This document shows, one piece after another, positions 1 through 7,498 of a stretch of DNA of 64,000 nt; position 1 is the first letter of the stretch, and every line of letters starts with the position of its first letter. The notes under the pieces were generated by a model that was given only the letters and a program-made list of their open reading frames with translations, searched no databases and was not told the origin of the DNA. The position numbers and the translations under genes were made by a program. This DNA is from Erysipelothrix amsterdamensis (GTDB lineage Bacteria; Bacillota_I; Bacilli_A; Erysipelotrichales; Erysipelotrichaceae): the NCBI RefSeq assembly GCF_940143175.1, contig NZ_OW659496.1:124001-188000 (forward strand). The letters are read 5' to 3'.

Positions 1-2
1 AG

Positions 3-479
3 ATGGAAGTTGGAATGATTGGTCGGACTTTAAATCGAATTGAAGGTCAAGAAATTGTGCCGGAGAACTTAATTCCCGTTGAATTAGAAAATCGCGTTGA
101 TTGGGAATTTGCGCCAAGTGCTGAACTTGCTCAAGATCAATTTGATCCAATGAAGTGGGGTTATCACGATTTATTGATTGACGAATTAATGCATGGTCGT
201 TTGGGAATTGTTCTCAATTCATACCTTGATGGATCTATTTATGAATCCAATCTAGGGAAATACCTAGCCTCTTATGGTTTAGATAAAGGGGAAGCGTTTG
301 TCGAAGATATTCAGTGGGTACTTAAGACGATGAATACTGCGGTTTATAAACGCGTGCAAATGCCACCCATTGTTATGGTATCCAATTGCGCATTTGGTAC
401 CGTTTATCGCGAGAGTCAACTGAGATTGCACCTTACGCAAACTGAGCAAAATTTAATGAATCAAATTAAAAATCTATAA
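3..479 (+). CDS. Uncharacterised protein, C-terminal part (probably cut by window edge)
   Basis: An open frame of 158 codons runs from the first bases of the window to a stop just before a hairpin terminator. The first ATG lies at base 3, so no ribosome site can be seen and the true start is probably outside the window. The protein is acidic and soluble-looking, with no membrane segment or signal peptide. I recognise no catalytic motif; the segment around residues 50-60 (FDPMKWGYHDLLIDEL) and the C-terminal MVSNCAFGTVYRESQ do not match a family I can name. It appears to be the last gene of its transcription unit, because a terminator follows immediately and spaA has its own promoter-like sequence. 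The coding call is good; the function is unknown. Confidence 0.7.
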   Translation: MEVGMIGRTLNRIEGQEIVPENLIPVELENRVDWEFAPSAELAQDQFDPMKWGYHDLLIDELMHGRLGIVLNSYLDGSIYESNLGKYLASYGLDKGEAFVEDIQWVLKTMNTAVYKRVQMPPIVMVSNCAFGTVYRESQLRLHLTQTEQNLMNQIKNL

Positions 480-483
480 CTCT

Positions 484-514
484 AAAACCATCTTACTAAG
501 GTGGTTTTTCTTTT
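484..514 (+). terminator. Rho-independent terminator
   Basis: An 11-bp inverted repeat (484-494 with 498-508, loop ACT) is followed by a T-rich tract and ends the unknown gene upstream of spaA. Confidence 0.85.
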
Positions 515-568
515 AAAAGTAATGTATACATTTCTTTCTTTACTACTAAAAAGAGTATATTAAATAAA

Positions 569-596
569 TTGTTTACAAATTATGTCAACATATATT
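569..596 (+). promoter_or_regulatory. Possible spaA promoter
   Basis: TTGTTT at 569-574 and TATATT at 591-596 are separated by 16 bp in AT-rich DNA between the upstream terminator and spaA. The -35 element is weak, so this is inference. The spaA ribosome site AGAGGGGG lies at 616-623. Confidence 0.45.
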
Positions 597-630
597 ATTC
601 TTCAAGTGGAAATCAAGAGGGGGATAAATT

Positions 631-2451
631 ATGAAAAAGAAAAAACACCTATTTCCGAAAGTAAGTCTTATGTCGTGCTTACTTTTAACAGCAATGCCAC
701 TACAAACAGCTTTTGCTGATTCGACAGATATTTCTGTGATTCCACTAATCGGTGAACAAGTTGGATTGCTCCCAGTTTTACCTGGGACAGGGGTACATGC
801 TCAGGAATACAACAAAATGACTGATGCTTATATTGAAAAATTGGTATCTCTAATTAATCAAAAAGTGAAGCCGTTTCTTATAAATGAACCAAAGGGGTAC
901 CAAAGTTTCGAAGCAGTGAATGAAGAGATTAACTCGATTGTAAGTGAACTTAAAAATGAAGGAATGAGTCTTCAAAACATTCACCATATGTTTAAACAAA
1001 GCATCCAAAACCTAGCAACTAGAATCGGCTACAGAAGTTTTATGCAGGATGCTATGTATCTTGAAAATTTTGAAAGATTAACGATTCCTGAACTTGATGA
1101 AGCATACGTTGATTTACTCGTGAATTACGAGGTGAAACACCGTATTTTAGTAAAATATGAAGGTAAAGTTAAAGGTAGAGCTCCCTTAGAAGCATTTATA
1201 GTTCCTCTAAGAGATAGAATTCGTAGTATGAATGAAATTGCTGCAGAAGTAAATTATTTACCTGAAGCGCATGAGGATTTCTTAGTTTCAGATTCAAGCG
1301 AGTATAATGACAAACTAAATAATATCAACTTTGCTTTGGGTCTAGGGGTCAGCGAGTTTATTGACTATAACCGGCTCGAAAATATGATGGAAAAAGAAAT
1401 TCATCCACTGTATCTTGAACTTTATGCTATGCGGAGAAATCGCCAAATTCAAGTTGTAAGAGATGTATATCCAAACTTGGAACGTGCGAACTCGGTTGTT
1501 GAATCCTTAAAGACAATTAAAGATATAAAACAAAGAGGGAAGAAACTACAGGAACTTCTTGAAATTTATATCCAAAGAAGTGGAGATGTTCGAAAACCAG
1601 ATGTACTCCAACGATTTATTGGAAAATATCAATCAGTAGTTGATGAAGAAAAAAATAAACTTCAAGATTATTTAGAATCAGATATTTTTGATTCATATAG
1701 TGTGGATGGCGAGAAAATAAGAAATAAAGAAATTACACTCATCAATAGAGATGCATACTTATCTATGATTTACAGAGCTCAATCGATTTCGGAAATTAAG
1801 ACGATTCGTGCAGATTTAGAATCACTTGTCAAATCATTCCAAAATGAAGAAAGTGACTCTAAAGTAGAGCCTGAAAGTCCCGTTAAAGTAGAAAAACCAG
1901 TTGATAAAGAAAAACCTAAAGATCAAAAGAAGCCAGTTGATCAATCAAAACCCGAATCGAATTCAAAAGAAGGGTGGATTAAGAAAGATAATAAGTGGTT
2001 CTATATTGAGAAATCAGGTGGAATGGCAACAGGTTGGAAGAAGGTAGCAGACAAATGGTACTACCTCGATAATACGGGTGCTATAGTTACGGGTTGGAAG
2101 AAGGTAGCAAACAAATGGTACTATCTTGAAAAATCAGGTGCGATGGCAACAGGATGGAAGAAAGTATCAAACAAGTGGTACTACCTTGAAAACTCAGGCG
2201 CAATGGCAACAGGATGGAAGAAAGTATCAAACAAGTGGTACTACCTTGAAAACTCAGGCGCAATGGCAACAGGATGGAAGAAAGTATCAAACAAGTGGTA
2301 CTACCTTGAAAATTCAGGCGCAATGGCTACAGGATGGAAAAAGGTAGCAAACAAATGGTACTACCTTGATAAATCAGGAATGATGGTTACAGGTTCAAAA
2401 TCTATTGATGGTAAAAAGTATGCATTTAAGAACGATGGAAGTTTAAAATAG
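631..2451 (+). CDS. spaA: Surface protective antigen SpaA (choline-binding adhesin/virulence factor)
   Basis: This is the 606-residue major surface antigen typical of Erysipelothrix rhusiopathiae. Residues 1-29 form a signal peptide with Lys at the N-terminus and AFA before the cut. Residues 30 to about 410 are a charged, mostly helical region that in SpaA carries the protective epitopes. A Pro/Lys/Glu linker (about 412-447) follows, then tandem 20-residue GW repeats from residue 448 that bind phosphorylcholine on the cell surface, a non-covalent anchor like that of pneumococcal choline-binding proteins. I count seven good repeats plus a degenerate eighth. From memory, described SpaA proteins are about 606-626 residues and differ by repeat number; this copy is at the short end. 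It is a single gene with its own promoter-like sequence and a perfect terminator that overlaps the stop codon. The ATG at 631 has a strong ribosome site 7 bases upstream. Confidence 0.95.
   Translation: MKKKKHLFPKVSLMSCLLLTAMPLQTAFADSTDISVIPLIGEQVGLLPVLPGTGVHAQEYNKMTDAYIEKLVSLINQKVKPFLINEPKGYQSFEAVNEEINSIVSELKNEGMSLQNIHHMFKQSIQNLATRIGYRSFMQDAMYLENFERLTIPELDEAYVDLLVNYEVKHRILVKYEGKVKGRAPLEAFIVPLRDRIRSMNEIAAEVNYLPEAHEDFLVSDSSEYNDKLNNINFALGLGVSEFIDYNRLENMMEKEIHPLYLELYAMRRNRQIQVVRDVYPNLERANSVVESLKTIKDIKQRGKKLQELLEIYIQRSGDVRKPDVLQRFIGKYQSVVDEEKNKLQDYLESDIFDSYSVDGEKIRNKEITLINRDAYLSMIYRAQSISEIKTIRADLESLVKSFQNEESDSKVEPESPVKVEKPVDKEKPKDQKKPVDQSKPESNSKEGWIKKDNKWFYIEKSGGMATGWKKVADKWYYLDNTGAIVTGWKKVANKWYYLEKSGAMATGWKKVSNKWYYLENSGAMATGWKKVSNKWYYLENSGAMATGWKKVSNKWYYLENSGAMATGWKKVANKWYYLDKSGMMVTGSKSIDGKKYAFKNDGSLK
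1972..2448 (+). repeat. Tandem 60-bp repeats encoding SpaA GW modules
   Basis: Eight units begin with Gly-Trp or Gly-Ser codons at 1972, 2032, 2092, 2152, 2212, 2272, 2332 and 2392. Units 4 and 5 (2152-2211 and 2212-2271) are identical over 60 bp. Unit 6 differs from them by two silent changes. The outer units are more diverged, and the last lacks the Trp and Tyr pattern. The pattern fits recent slippage or unequal crossing-over in the middle of the array. Confidence 0.95.
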
Positions 2452-2474
2452 ACGGGATATCCCGTCTATTTTTT
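2449..2474 (+). terminator. spaA terminator
   Basis: A perfect 20-bp palindrome (2449-2468) that includes the spaA stop codon is followed by six T. Confidence 0.9.
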
Positions 2475-2699
2475 ATGAATTTATGAAATTATCATTTGTA
2501 TATATATTTATACATTTTTTAAGTAAATGTATTGCACATTAAAATAAATAGGAATATACTAATAAATGAACGTTGTTCATTATATCGATAATGTACAATT
2601 ATATGTAATATTTTTGAAACATCTTTAATGCGAGGGTTAAAAAAAATAACCTAAACTTTGATGTGCTAAGATATGCATAGATAAGAAAGAGGTTAGTAT

Positions 2700-4865
2700 A
2701 TGAAACGAGTCCTAAAAAATTTAAAACCATTCTTAGGTGCAATACTCATTTCAATTGCGTTCTTGTTTGTCCAAGCTTTCGCGGATTTGAAGTTACCCAA
2801 CTACATGTCTCATATTGTTAATGTTGGTATTCAACAAAACGGTGTTGAACATGCAAGTCCCGATGAAATAAGCAAAGATGGTCATGACTTAATTGTAGCG
2901 ATATTGCCACAAGAACAAGGTCAAGCATTCTCATCATCGTATGAGATGAGCGGAGATCGATATGTTATTAAACAAAATATTGATCGCGAAGCAACAGATA
3001 TTCTCGTAGGAGAAAGTGTTTGGACCTTAATGAATCTTGGTGAAGGTTCCGAATCAGAAATGCCGGCATTAAGTGGCAAAATCACCGATGATTTTGATAT
3101 CAAACAAATGTATGCTCTAACGCCTATGTTTAAATACATGGATCCATCGGTTAAAGAAGCAGCATACACAAAAGCAGCAGGCATGGAAGATAGTTTGAAA
3201 CAACAAACAGGTGTCGTTTTCGCAAAAATGTTCTATGAAGAACTCGGAAAAGATATTCCAACAATGCAAAATCAGTATATTCTAAAAAAAGGTGGCGGAA
3301 TGATCGGAATTACGATTGTTGGAATGATCGCTACGATTGCAGTTGCATTTGTATCCGCTAAAATTGGATCTGGTTTTTCAAAGAATCTTCGTAAAGAAAT
3401 CTTCGAAAAAGTTCAAAGTTTTTCAGCTGAAGAATTTGATAAATTTTCATCTTCGTCAATGGTAGTTCGAACCGTTAACGATGTAAACCAAGTTCAACAA
3501 ATGATTACTATGGGAATTCGCATGTTCTTCTATGCGCCAATCATGGCAATTGGGGGAATTATTATGATTTCTCAACGTGATACATCGATGACATGGATTA
3601 TTGTCGTAACATGTGCAGCATTACTCTCATTTTTAGTTGTTATTTACTTTGTTGCGGTACCTAAGTTTAAGGTTATGCAAAAATTCGTTGACCGATTAAA
3701 TTTAGTATTTAGAGAAAATCTAAGCGGTGTTATGGTTATTCGTGCATTTGGTAATAAAGATTTTGAGAATAAACGTTTTGATAAAGCAAACTCAGAGCGT
3801 GCTGATCTCGCACTCTTTATTAACCGTGTGATGTCATTAATGATGCCACTGATGAACTTCCTCATGAATGCGACAATGCTTGCGATTATCTGGTTTGGTT
3901 CGCATCAAATCGCAGAAGGAATTCTTCAAATTGGTGATATGATGGCGTTTATGCAATATTCAATGCAAATTATTATGTCATTCTTAATGATCGCGATGAT
4001 GTTTATTTTCGTACCACGTGCAGTAGTATCATTGAATCGAATTAATGAATTACTCGATACTCAAAATACAATTCATGAACCAAATGAAGCAAAAGCATTT
4101 AATGCTTCAGACCGTGGTCTCGTCGAATTTGAAAATGTAGACTTTAAATATGGTGACGCAGACGAATATGTTCTTCACGATATTAACTTTGTCGCAAAAC
4201 CTGGGGAGACGACCGCATTTATCGGATCTACTGGTTCTGGAAAATCCACCCTAATTAACTTAGTGCCACGCTTCTATGATGTTACTTCAGGTACCGTTAA
4301 GGTAAATGGCGTTGACGTTAAAGATTTATCAACCCATGATTTACGCGAAGAAATCGGTTATGTACCACAAAAAGGTGTACTCCTTACTGGAACAGCAAAA
4401 TCAAATCTTGTCTACGGTAAAGAAGATGCAACGGACGAAGAAGTCACAAAAGCGCTTCAAATTGCGCAAGCAAATTTCATCCTTGATAAAAAAGATGGTC
4501 TTGATTATGAGATTGCCCAAGGTGGTACAAACGTATCAGGTGGACAAAAACAACGTCTAAGCATCGCAAGAGCACTTGTCAAAGATGCTTCAATCTTTAT
4601 TTTTGATGATAGTTTTTCTGCTTTAGACTTTAAAACAGATCAACTCTTACGTAAATCAATTCATGAGAACTTAAACCATGCAACACTGTTAATCGTTGCG
4701 CAACGTGTAAACACAATTATGGATGCAGACCAAATTATCGTTTTAGATGAAGGACGAATCGTAGGTAAAGGGACTCATAATGAGTTATTGAAATCTTGTC
4801 CTACATACTATGAAATCGCATCATCACAATTATCGGAGGAGGAATTAAATTATGAATCAAAATAA
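2700..4865 (+). CDS. ABC exporter half-transporter with degenerate catalytic site and large outer loop
   Basis: First subunit of a heterodimeric ABC exporter (membrane domain then ATPase, 721 residues). TM1 spans about residues 10-30, but TM2 does not begin until about 200. About 150 residues of the TM1-TM2 loop are therefore predicted to lie outside the cell, where most exporters have a short loop. The ATPase domain has Walker A GSTGSGKST near 509 and a canonical VSGGQ signature. Walker B ends Asp636-Asp637 where the catalytic Glu is expected, and the switch His is Gln668. Such sites bind but hardly hydrolyse ATP. The stop overlaps the next gene by 14 bp, so the two are co-translated and surely form one transporter. 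The start has AAAGAGG seven bases upstream. The substrate (drug, peptide or lipid) cannot be told from sequence. Confidence 0.93.
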   Translation: MKRVLKNLKPFLGAILISIAFLFVQAFADLKLPNYMSHIVNVGIQQNGVEHASPDEISKDGHDLIVAILPQEQGQAFSSSYEMSGDRYVIKQNIDREATDILVGESVWTLMNLGEGSESEMPALSGKITDDFDIKQMYALTPMFKYMDPSVKEAAYTKAAGMEDSLKQQTGVVFAKMFYEELGKDIPTMQNQYILKKGGGMIGITIVGMIATIAVAFVSAKIGSGFSKNLRKEIFEKVQSFSAEEFDKFSSSSMVVRTVNDVNQVQQMITMGIRMFFYAPIMAIGGIIMISQRDTSMTWIIVVTCAALLSFLVVIYFVAVPKFKVMQKFVDRLNLVFRENLSGVMVIRAFGNKDFENKRFDKANSERADLALFINRVMSLMMPLMNFLMNATMLAIIWFGSHQIAEGILQIGDMMAFMQYSMQIIMSFLMIAMMFIFVPRAVVSLNRINELLDTQNTIHEPNEAKAFNASDRGLVEFENVDFKYGDADEYVLHDINFVAKPGETTAFIGSTGSGKSTLINLVPRFYDVTSGTVKVNGVDVKDLSTHDLREEIGYVPQKGVLLTGTAKSNLVYGKEDATDEEVTKALQIAQANFILDKKDGLDYEIAQGGTNVSGGQKQRLSIARALVKDASIFIFDDSFSALDFKTDQLLRKSIHENLNHATLLIVAQRVNTIMDADQIIVLDEGRIVGKGTHNELLKSCPTYYEIASSQLSEEELNYESK

Positions 4866-6657
4866 CGCTTCAGTAAAACCTTCGAAACCAGAAAATTCTA
4901 AAGCAGTTCTTAAAAAAATGATTGCACTGATTAAACCCTTTAAAGTAAAAATGGTTGTTGTCATAATATTTGCGTTGTTATCAACCATCTTCACAATCGT
5001 TGGTCCGAAAGTCATGGGACAAGCAACGACCGTTTTATTTGACGGATTAATGGCTAAAGTACAAGGCGTTGGTTCGGTTGATTTTGAAAAAATCAAAGGG
5101 ATCGTATTATGGCTTCTTGGAATTTATCTTGCTAGTTTACTCTTTAGCTATATTCAAGGATGGATTATGGCACGTATTTCACGTGACTTAACATACGATC
5201 TTCGTAAACGTATGCATGAAAAAATCGAAAAATTGCCCTTGAAGTATTTTGATGGAACGACAACAGGAGAAGTTCTGTCACTTGTTACAAATGACATCGA
5301 TGTAATCGATCAAAACTTAACAAGTAGTATTACTCAAGTTATTACCTCCATCACGACCATCGTAGGGATTCTCTACATGATGTTCTCGATTAACTGGCAA
5401 ATGACCTTAGCAGCATTATTGGTCTTACCATTATCCTTTGGACTCATTTTCTTTATTATGTCGAAATCACAAGTATTCTTTAGAAATCAACAAAAATATC
5501 TAGGATCACTCAATGGACATATTGAAGAGATGTATGGTAGCCATGTTGTTGTGAAAGCATACAATGGTGAAGCACGATCGATTGCGGAATTTGATGATCA
5601 TAACAACAATTTATATGATGCAGCTTGGAAGAGTAGTTTCTTTTCCGGGATGATTCACCCAATTATGAACTTTGTGGGTAACTTCGGTTACGTGGTAGTA
5701 AGTATTCTTGGAGGATATTTTGCATCAGGAGGAATTATTAGTGTTGGGGATATTCAGTCTTTCATTCAATATATGAGAAGTTTTATGAACCCGATTGCGC
5801 AATTGGGTAACTTATCCTCTACGTTCCAACAGTCTCTTGCTGCTGCGGAACGTGTCTTTAACTATTTAGGAGAACCGGAAGAAGTTGAAGATGCAGAAAC
5901 AGTTATTGATGTAAGTCAGGTTGAAGGTCACGTTTCTTTTGAGAATGTGAATTTTGGATACGATCCAGATGTTACAATTATCAATGATTTCAGCGCTGAT
6001 GTTAAGCCGGGTCAAAAAATTGCGATTGTAGGTCCTACCGGAGCTGGTAAGACAACGATCGTGAAACTCTTAATGCGATTCTATGATGTAACTTCGGGAT
6101 CCATTAAGGTTGATGATTATGATATTCGAGACATTAAGCGTGAAGATCTTCGTAATCTAATCGGTATGGTTCTTCAAGATACTTGGTTGTATAGCGATAC
6201 AATTAATGAAAATATTCGTTATGGTAAACTGGATGCTACGGATGAAGAAGTCCATGAGGCTGCAATGAAAGCTCAAGTCGATTACTTTGTTCGAACACTC
6301 CCAGAAGGCTATCAAACAGTACTTAATGAAGAAACAACTAATATTTCTCAAGGACAAAAACAATTATTAACGATCGCTCGAGCAATTCTTGCTGATCCGA
6401 AAATTTTAATTCTTGATGAAGCGACAAGTTCCGTCGATACACGGACAGAAGTTCTAATCCAAAAAGCATTAGATGTCTTAATGGAAGGACGCACAAGTTT
6501 TATTATTGCACACCGTCTATCAACAATTAAAAATGCTGATTTAATCCTTGTTATGGATAAAGGTGATATTGTTGAAAAGGGAAGTCATGATGAGCTCCTT
6601 GCTCAAAATGGTTTCTATGCAACACTTTATAACAGTCAATTTTCAGAAGAAGACTAG
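4852..6657 (+). CDS. ABC exporter half-transporter, catalytically competent partner
   Basis: Second subunit of the exporter, 601 residues: six TM helices (to about residue 330) and a C-terminal ATPase. Walker A is GPTGAGKTT. Walker B carries the catalytic Glu523 (LDEATSS) and the switch His554 is present. The signature is altered to ISQGQ instead of LSGGQ. Combined with the partner at 2700, only one composite site is complete: this subunit's Walker A/B with the partner's SGGQ. That is the asymmetric arrangement known from TM287/288 and BmrCD. The ATG lies inside the end of the upstream gene (14-bp overlap) with GGAGGAGG just ahead. A perfect hairpin terminator begins at the stop codon. Confidence 0.94.
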   Translation: MNQNNASVKPSKPENSKAVLKKMIALIKPFKVKMVVVIIFALLSTIFTIVGPKVMGQATTVLFDGLMAKVQGVGSVDFEKIKGIVLWLLGIYLASLLFSYIQGWIMARISRDLTYDLRKRMHEKIEKLPLKYFDGTTTGEVLSLVTNDIDVIDQNLTSSITQVITSITTIVGILYMMFSINWQMTLAALLVLPLSFGLIFFIMSKSQVFFRNQQKYLGSLNGHIEEMYGSHVVVKAYNGEARSIAEFDDHNNNLYDAAWKSSFFSGMIHPIMNFVGNFGYVVVSILGGYFASGGIISVGDIQSFIQYMRSFMNPIAQLGNLSSTFQQSLAAAERVFNYLGEPEEVEDAETVIDVSQVEGHVSFENVNFGYDPDVTIINDFSADVKPGQKIAIVGPTGAGKTTIVKLLMRFYDVTSGSIKVDDYDIRDIKREDLRNLIGMVLQDTWLYSDTINENIRYGKLDATDEEVHEAAMKAQVDYFVRTLPEGYQTVLNEETTNISQGQKQLLTIARAILADPKILILDEATSSVDTRTEVLIQKALDVLMEGRTSFIIAHRLSTIKNADLILVMDKGDIVEKGSHDELLAQNGFYATLYNSQFSEED

Positions 6658-6679
6658 GGATTTCCCTAGTCTTTTTTTT
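6651..6679 (+). terminator. Terminator of the ABC exporter operon
   Basis: A 10-bp perfect stem (6651-6660 with 6663-6672) overlaps the stop codon and is followed by seven T. Confidence 0.92.
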
Positions 6680-6694
6680 ATGATTAGGAGAATC

Positions 6695-6724
6695 CAAAAA
6701 AAAATGAGAACCGGAGTTCTCATT
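6695..6724 (-). terminator. Terminator of the minus-strand nfu operon
   Basis: A 9-bp stem (6703-6711 with 6716-6724) overlaps the end of the Nfu gene. A run of A on the plus strand at 6695-6702 is the U tract on the minus strand. It sits close to the exporter terminator, so the convergent units are separated by back-to-back terminators. Confidence 0.88.
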
Positions 6725-6959
6725 CAAAGTAATCTTGGGCAATAACACCTGTTACTTCTGGAATTTCATCCATTAGTAAAGCCTCTACGCCACCTTTTAA
6801 AGTATAGTCGATTAATCCACAACCAATGCAAGCTCCAAGGAGTTTAACGGTAACAACACCGTTTTCATCAACACTGACAAACTCCATGTCACCGCCATCG
6901 CGTTGGATGTAGGGACGTATTTTATCGAGAGATTCAATAATGCGTTCTTCTAGGGTCAT
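6720..6959 (-). CDS. NifU C-terminal domain (Nfu-type) iron-sulfur scaffold/carrier
   Basis: A 79-residue protein consisting of a single NifU C-terminal domain. The N-terminal half holds the family pattern IRPYIQRDGGDMEFV, and the cluster-binding CxxC is present as ACIGCG near residues 43-48. Nfu proteins carry or assemble Fe-S clusters for apo-enzymes. The start overlaps the stop of the upstream membrane protein gene by 4 bp (ATGA), giving a two-gene operon. Length and motif fit stand-alone Nfu proteins of Firmicutes. Confidence 0.9.
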   Translation of the reverse strand: MTLEERIIESLDKIRPYIQRDGGDMEFVSVDENGVVTVKLLGACIGCGLIDYTLKGGVEALLMDEIPEVTGVIAQDYFE

Positions 6960-7420
6960 GATGGTATCCTCATAAAGTATAGTAATGATGCAGTTATAAA
7001 TCCGAGTAAAAATCCCCCAACGACCTCAACCCACTTATGGCCGAGGACTTCTTTTATCTTTTGTCTATAAATTGGATTCTCTAATGTTGTTTGAGTTAAG
7101 ACTTCAATATCTTGAATTAATTGTTTTGTTATTTTAATATTCTGTCCGGCATAGTAACGTACATTCGCAGCATCATAGATCACCGTTAATGAAAAGACAA
7201 GTGAAATGAAGAAATATTGCGAAGAAAATCCAGACTGGTAGCCAAGTGCAAGTGTTAAACCAATAACAAGAGCAGTATGGGAACTTGGAAAGCCACCACT
7301 TTCAAAAATCATACTTAAGTTCTTTTCGCCAGTTTTTAAATAGTGGAAAAACGGTTTTAGAACTTGAGCTAAAATATTTGCAACAAGTGCAGAAATAATG
7401 GGGTAAAAATTATCGCTCAT
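6956..7420 (-). CDS. Divergent PAP2 family (YuiD/DUF212) membrane protein
   Basis: A 154-residue hydrophobic protein with about four membrane segments. It carries the family signature SGGFPSSHTALV (near residues 41-52), which resembles the phosphatase motif of PAP2 lipid phosphatases, followed by YDAANVRYYAGQN. The family is usually annotated as divergent PAP2 or DUF212 (B. subtilis YuiD). A role in lipid phosphate metabolism is only inferred. An AGAGGTGACC ribosome site precedes the ATG, and the gene overlaps nfu by 4 bp. It is divergent from the S1-Pgi gene, with about 80 bp of shared promoter region. Confidence 0.85.
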   Translation of the reverse strand: MSDNFYPIISALVANILAQVLKPFFHYLKTGEKNLSMIFESGGFPSSHTALVIGLTLALGYQSGFSSQYFFISLVFSLTVIYDAANVRYYAGQNIKITKQLIQDIEVLTQTTLENPIYRQKIKEVLGHKWVEVVGGFLLGFITASLLYFMRIPS

Positions 7421-7464
7421 GTGGTCACCTCTTCGGAAGTTATTATATCATACATTAGATACTG

Positions 7465-7473
7465 TGTTATAAT
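7465..7473 (+). promoter_or_regulatory. Extended -10 promoter of the S1-Pgi gene
   Basis: TGTTATAAT fits an extended -10 element (TGn plus TATAAT at 7468-7473), 25 bp before the start codon. I see no good -35. Confidence 0.6.
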
Positions 7474-7498
7474 AACAATGTTATTGAGGTAGAGATTT

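Noticed and set aside
2087-2347. Repetitive open frames on both strands inside spaA
   Set aside because: They arise from the 60-bp GW repeats read in other frames and have no ribosome site; spaA itself explains the sequence.
1972-2448. Regular 60-bp repeats as a possible CRISPR or iteron array
   Set aside because: The units are contiguous, without spacers, and encode the choline-binding modules of SpaA in frame.
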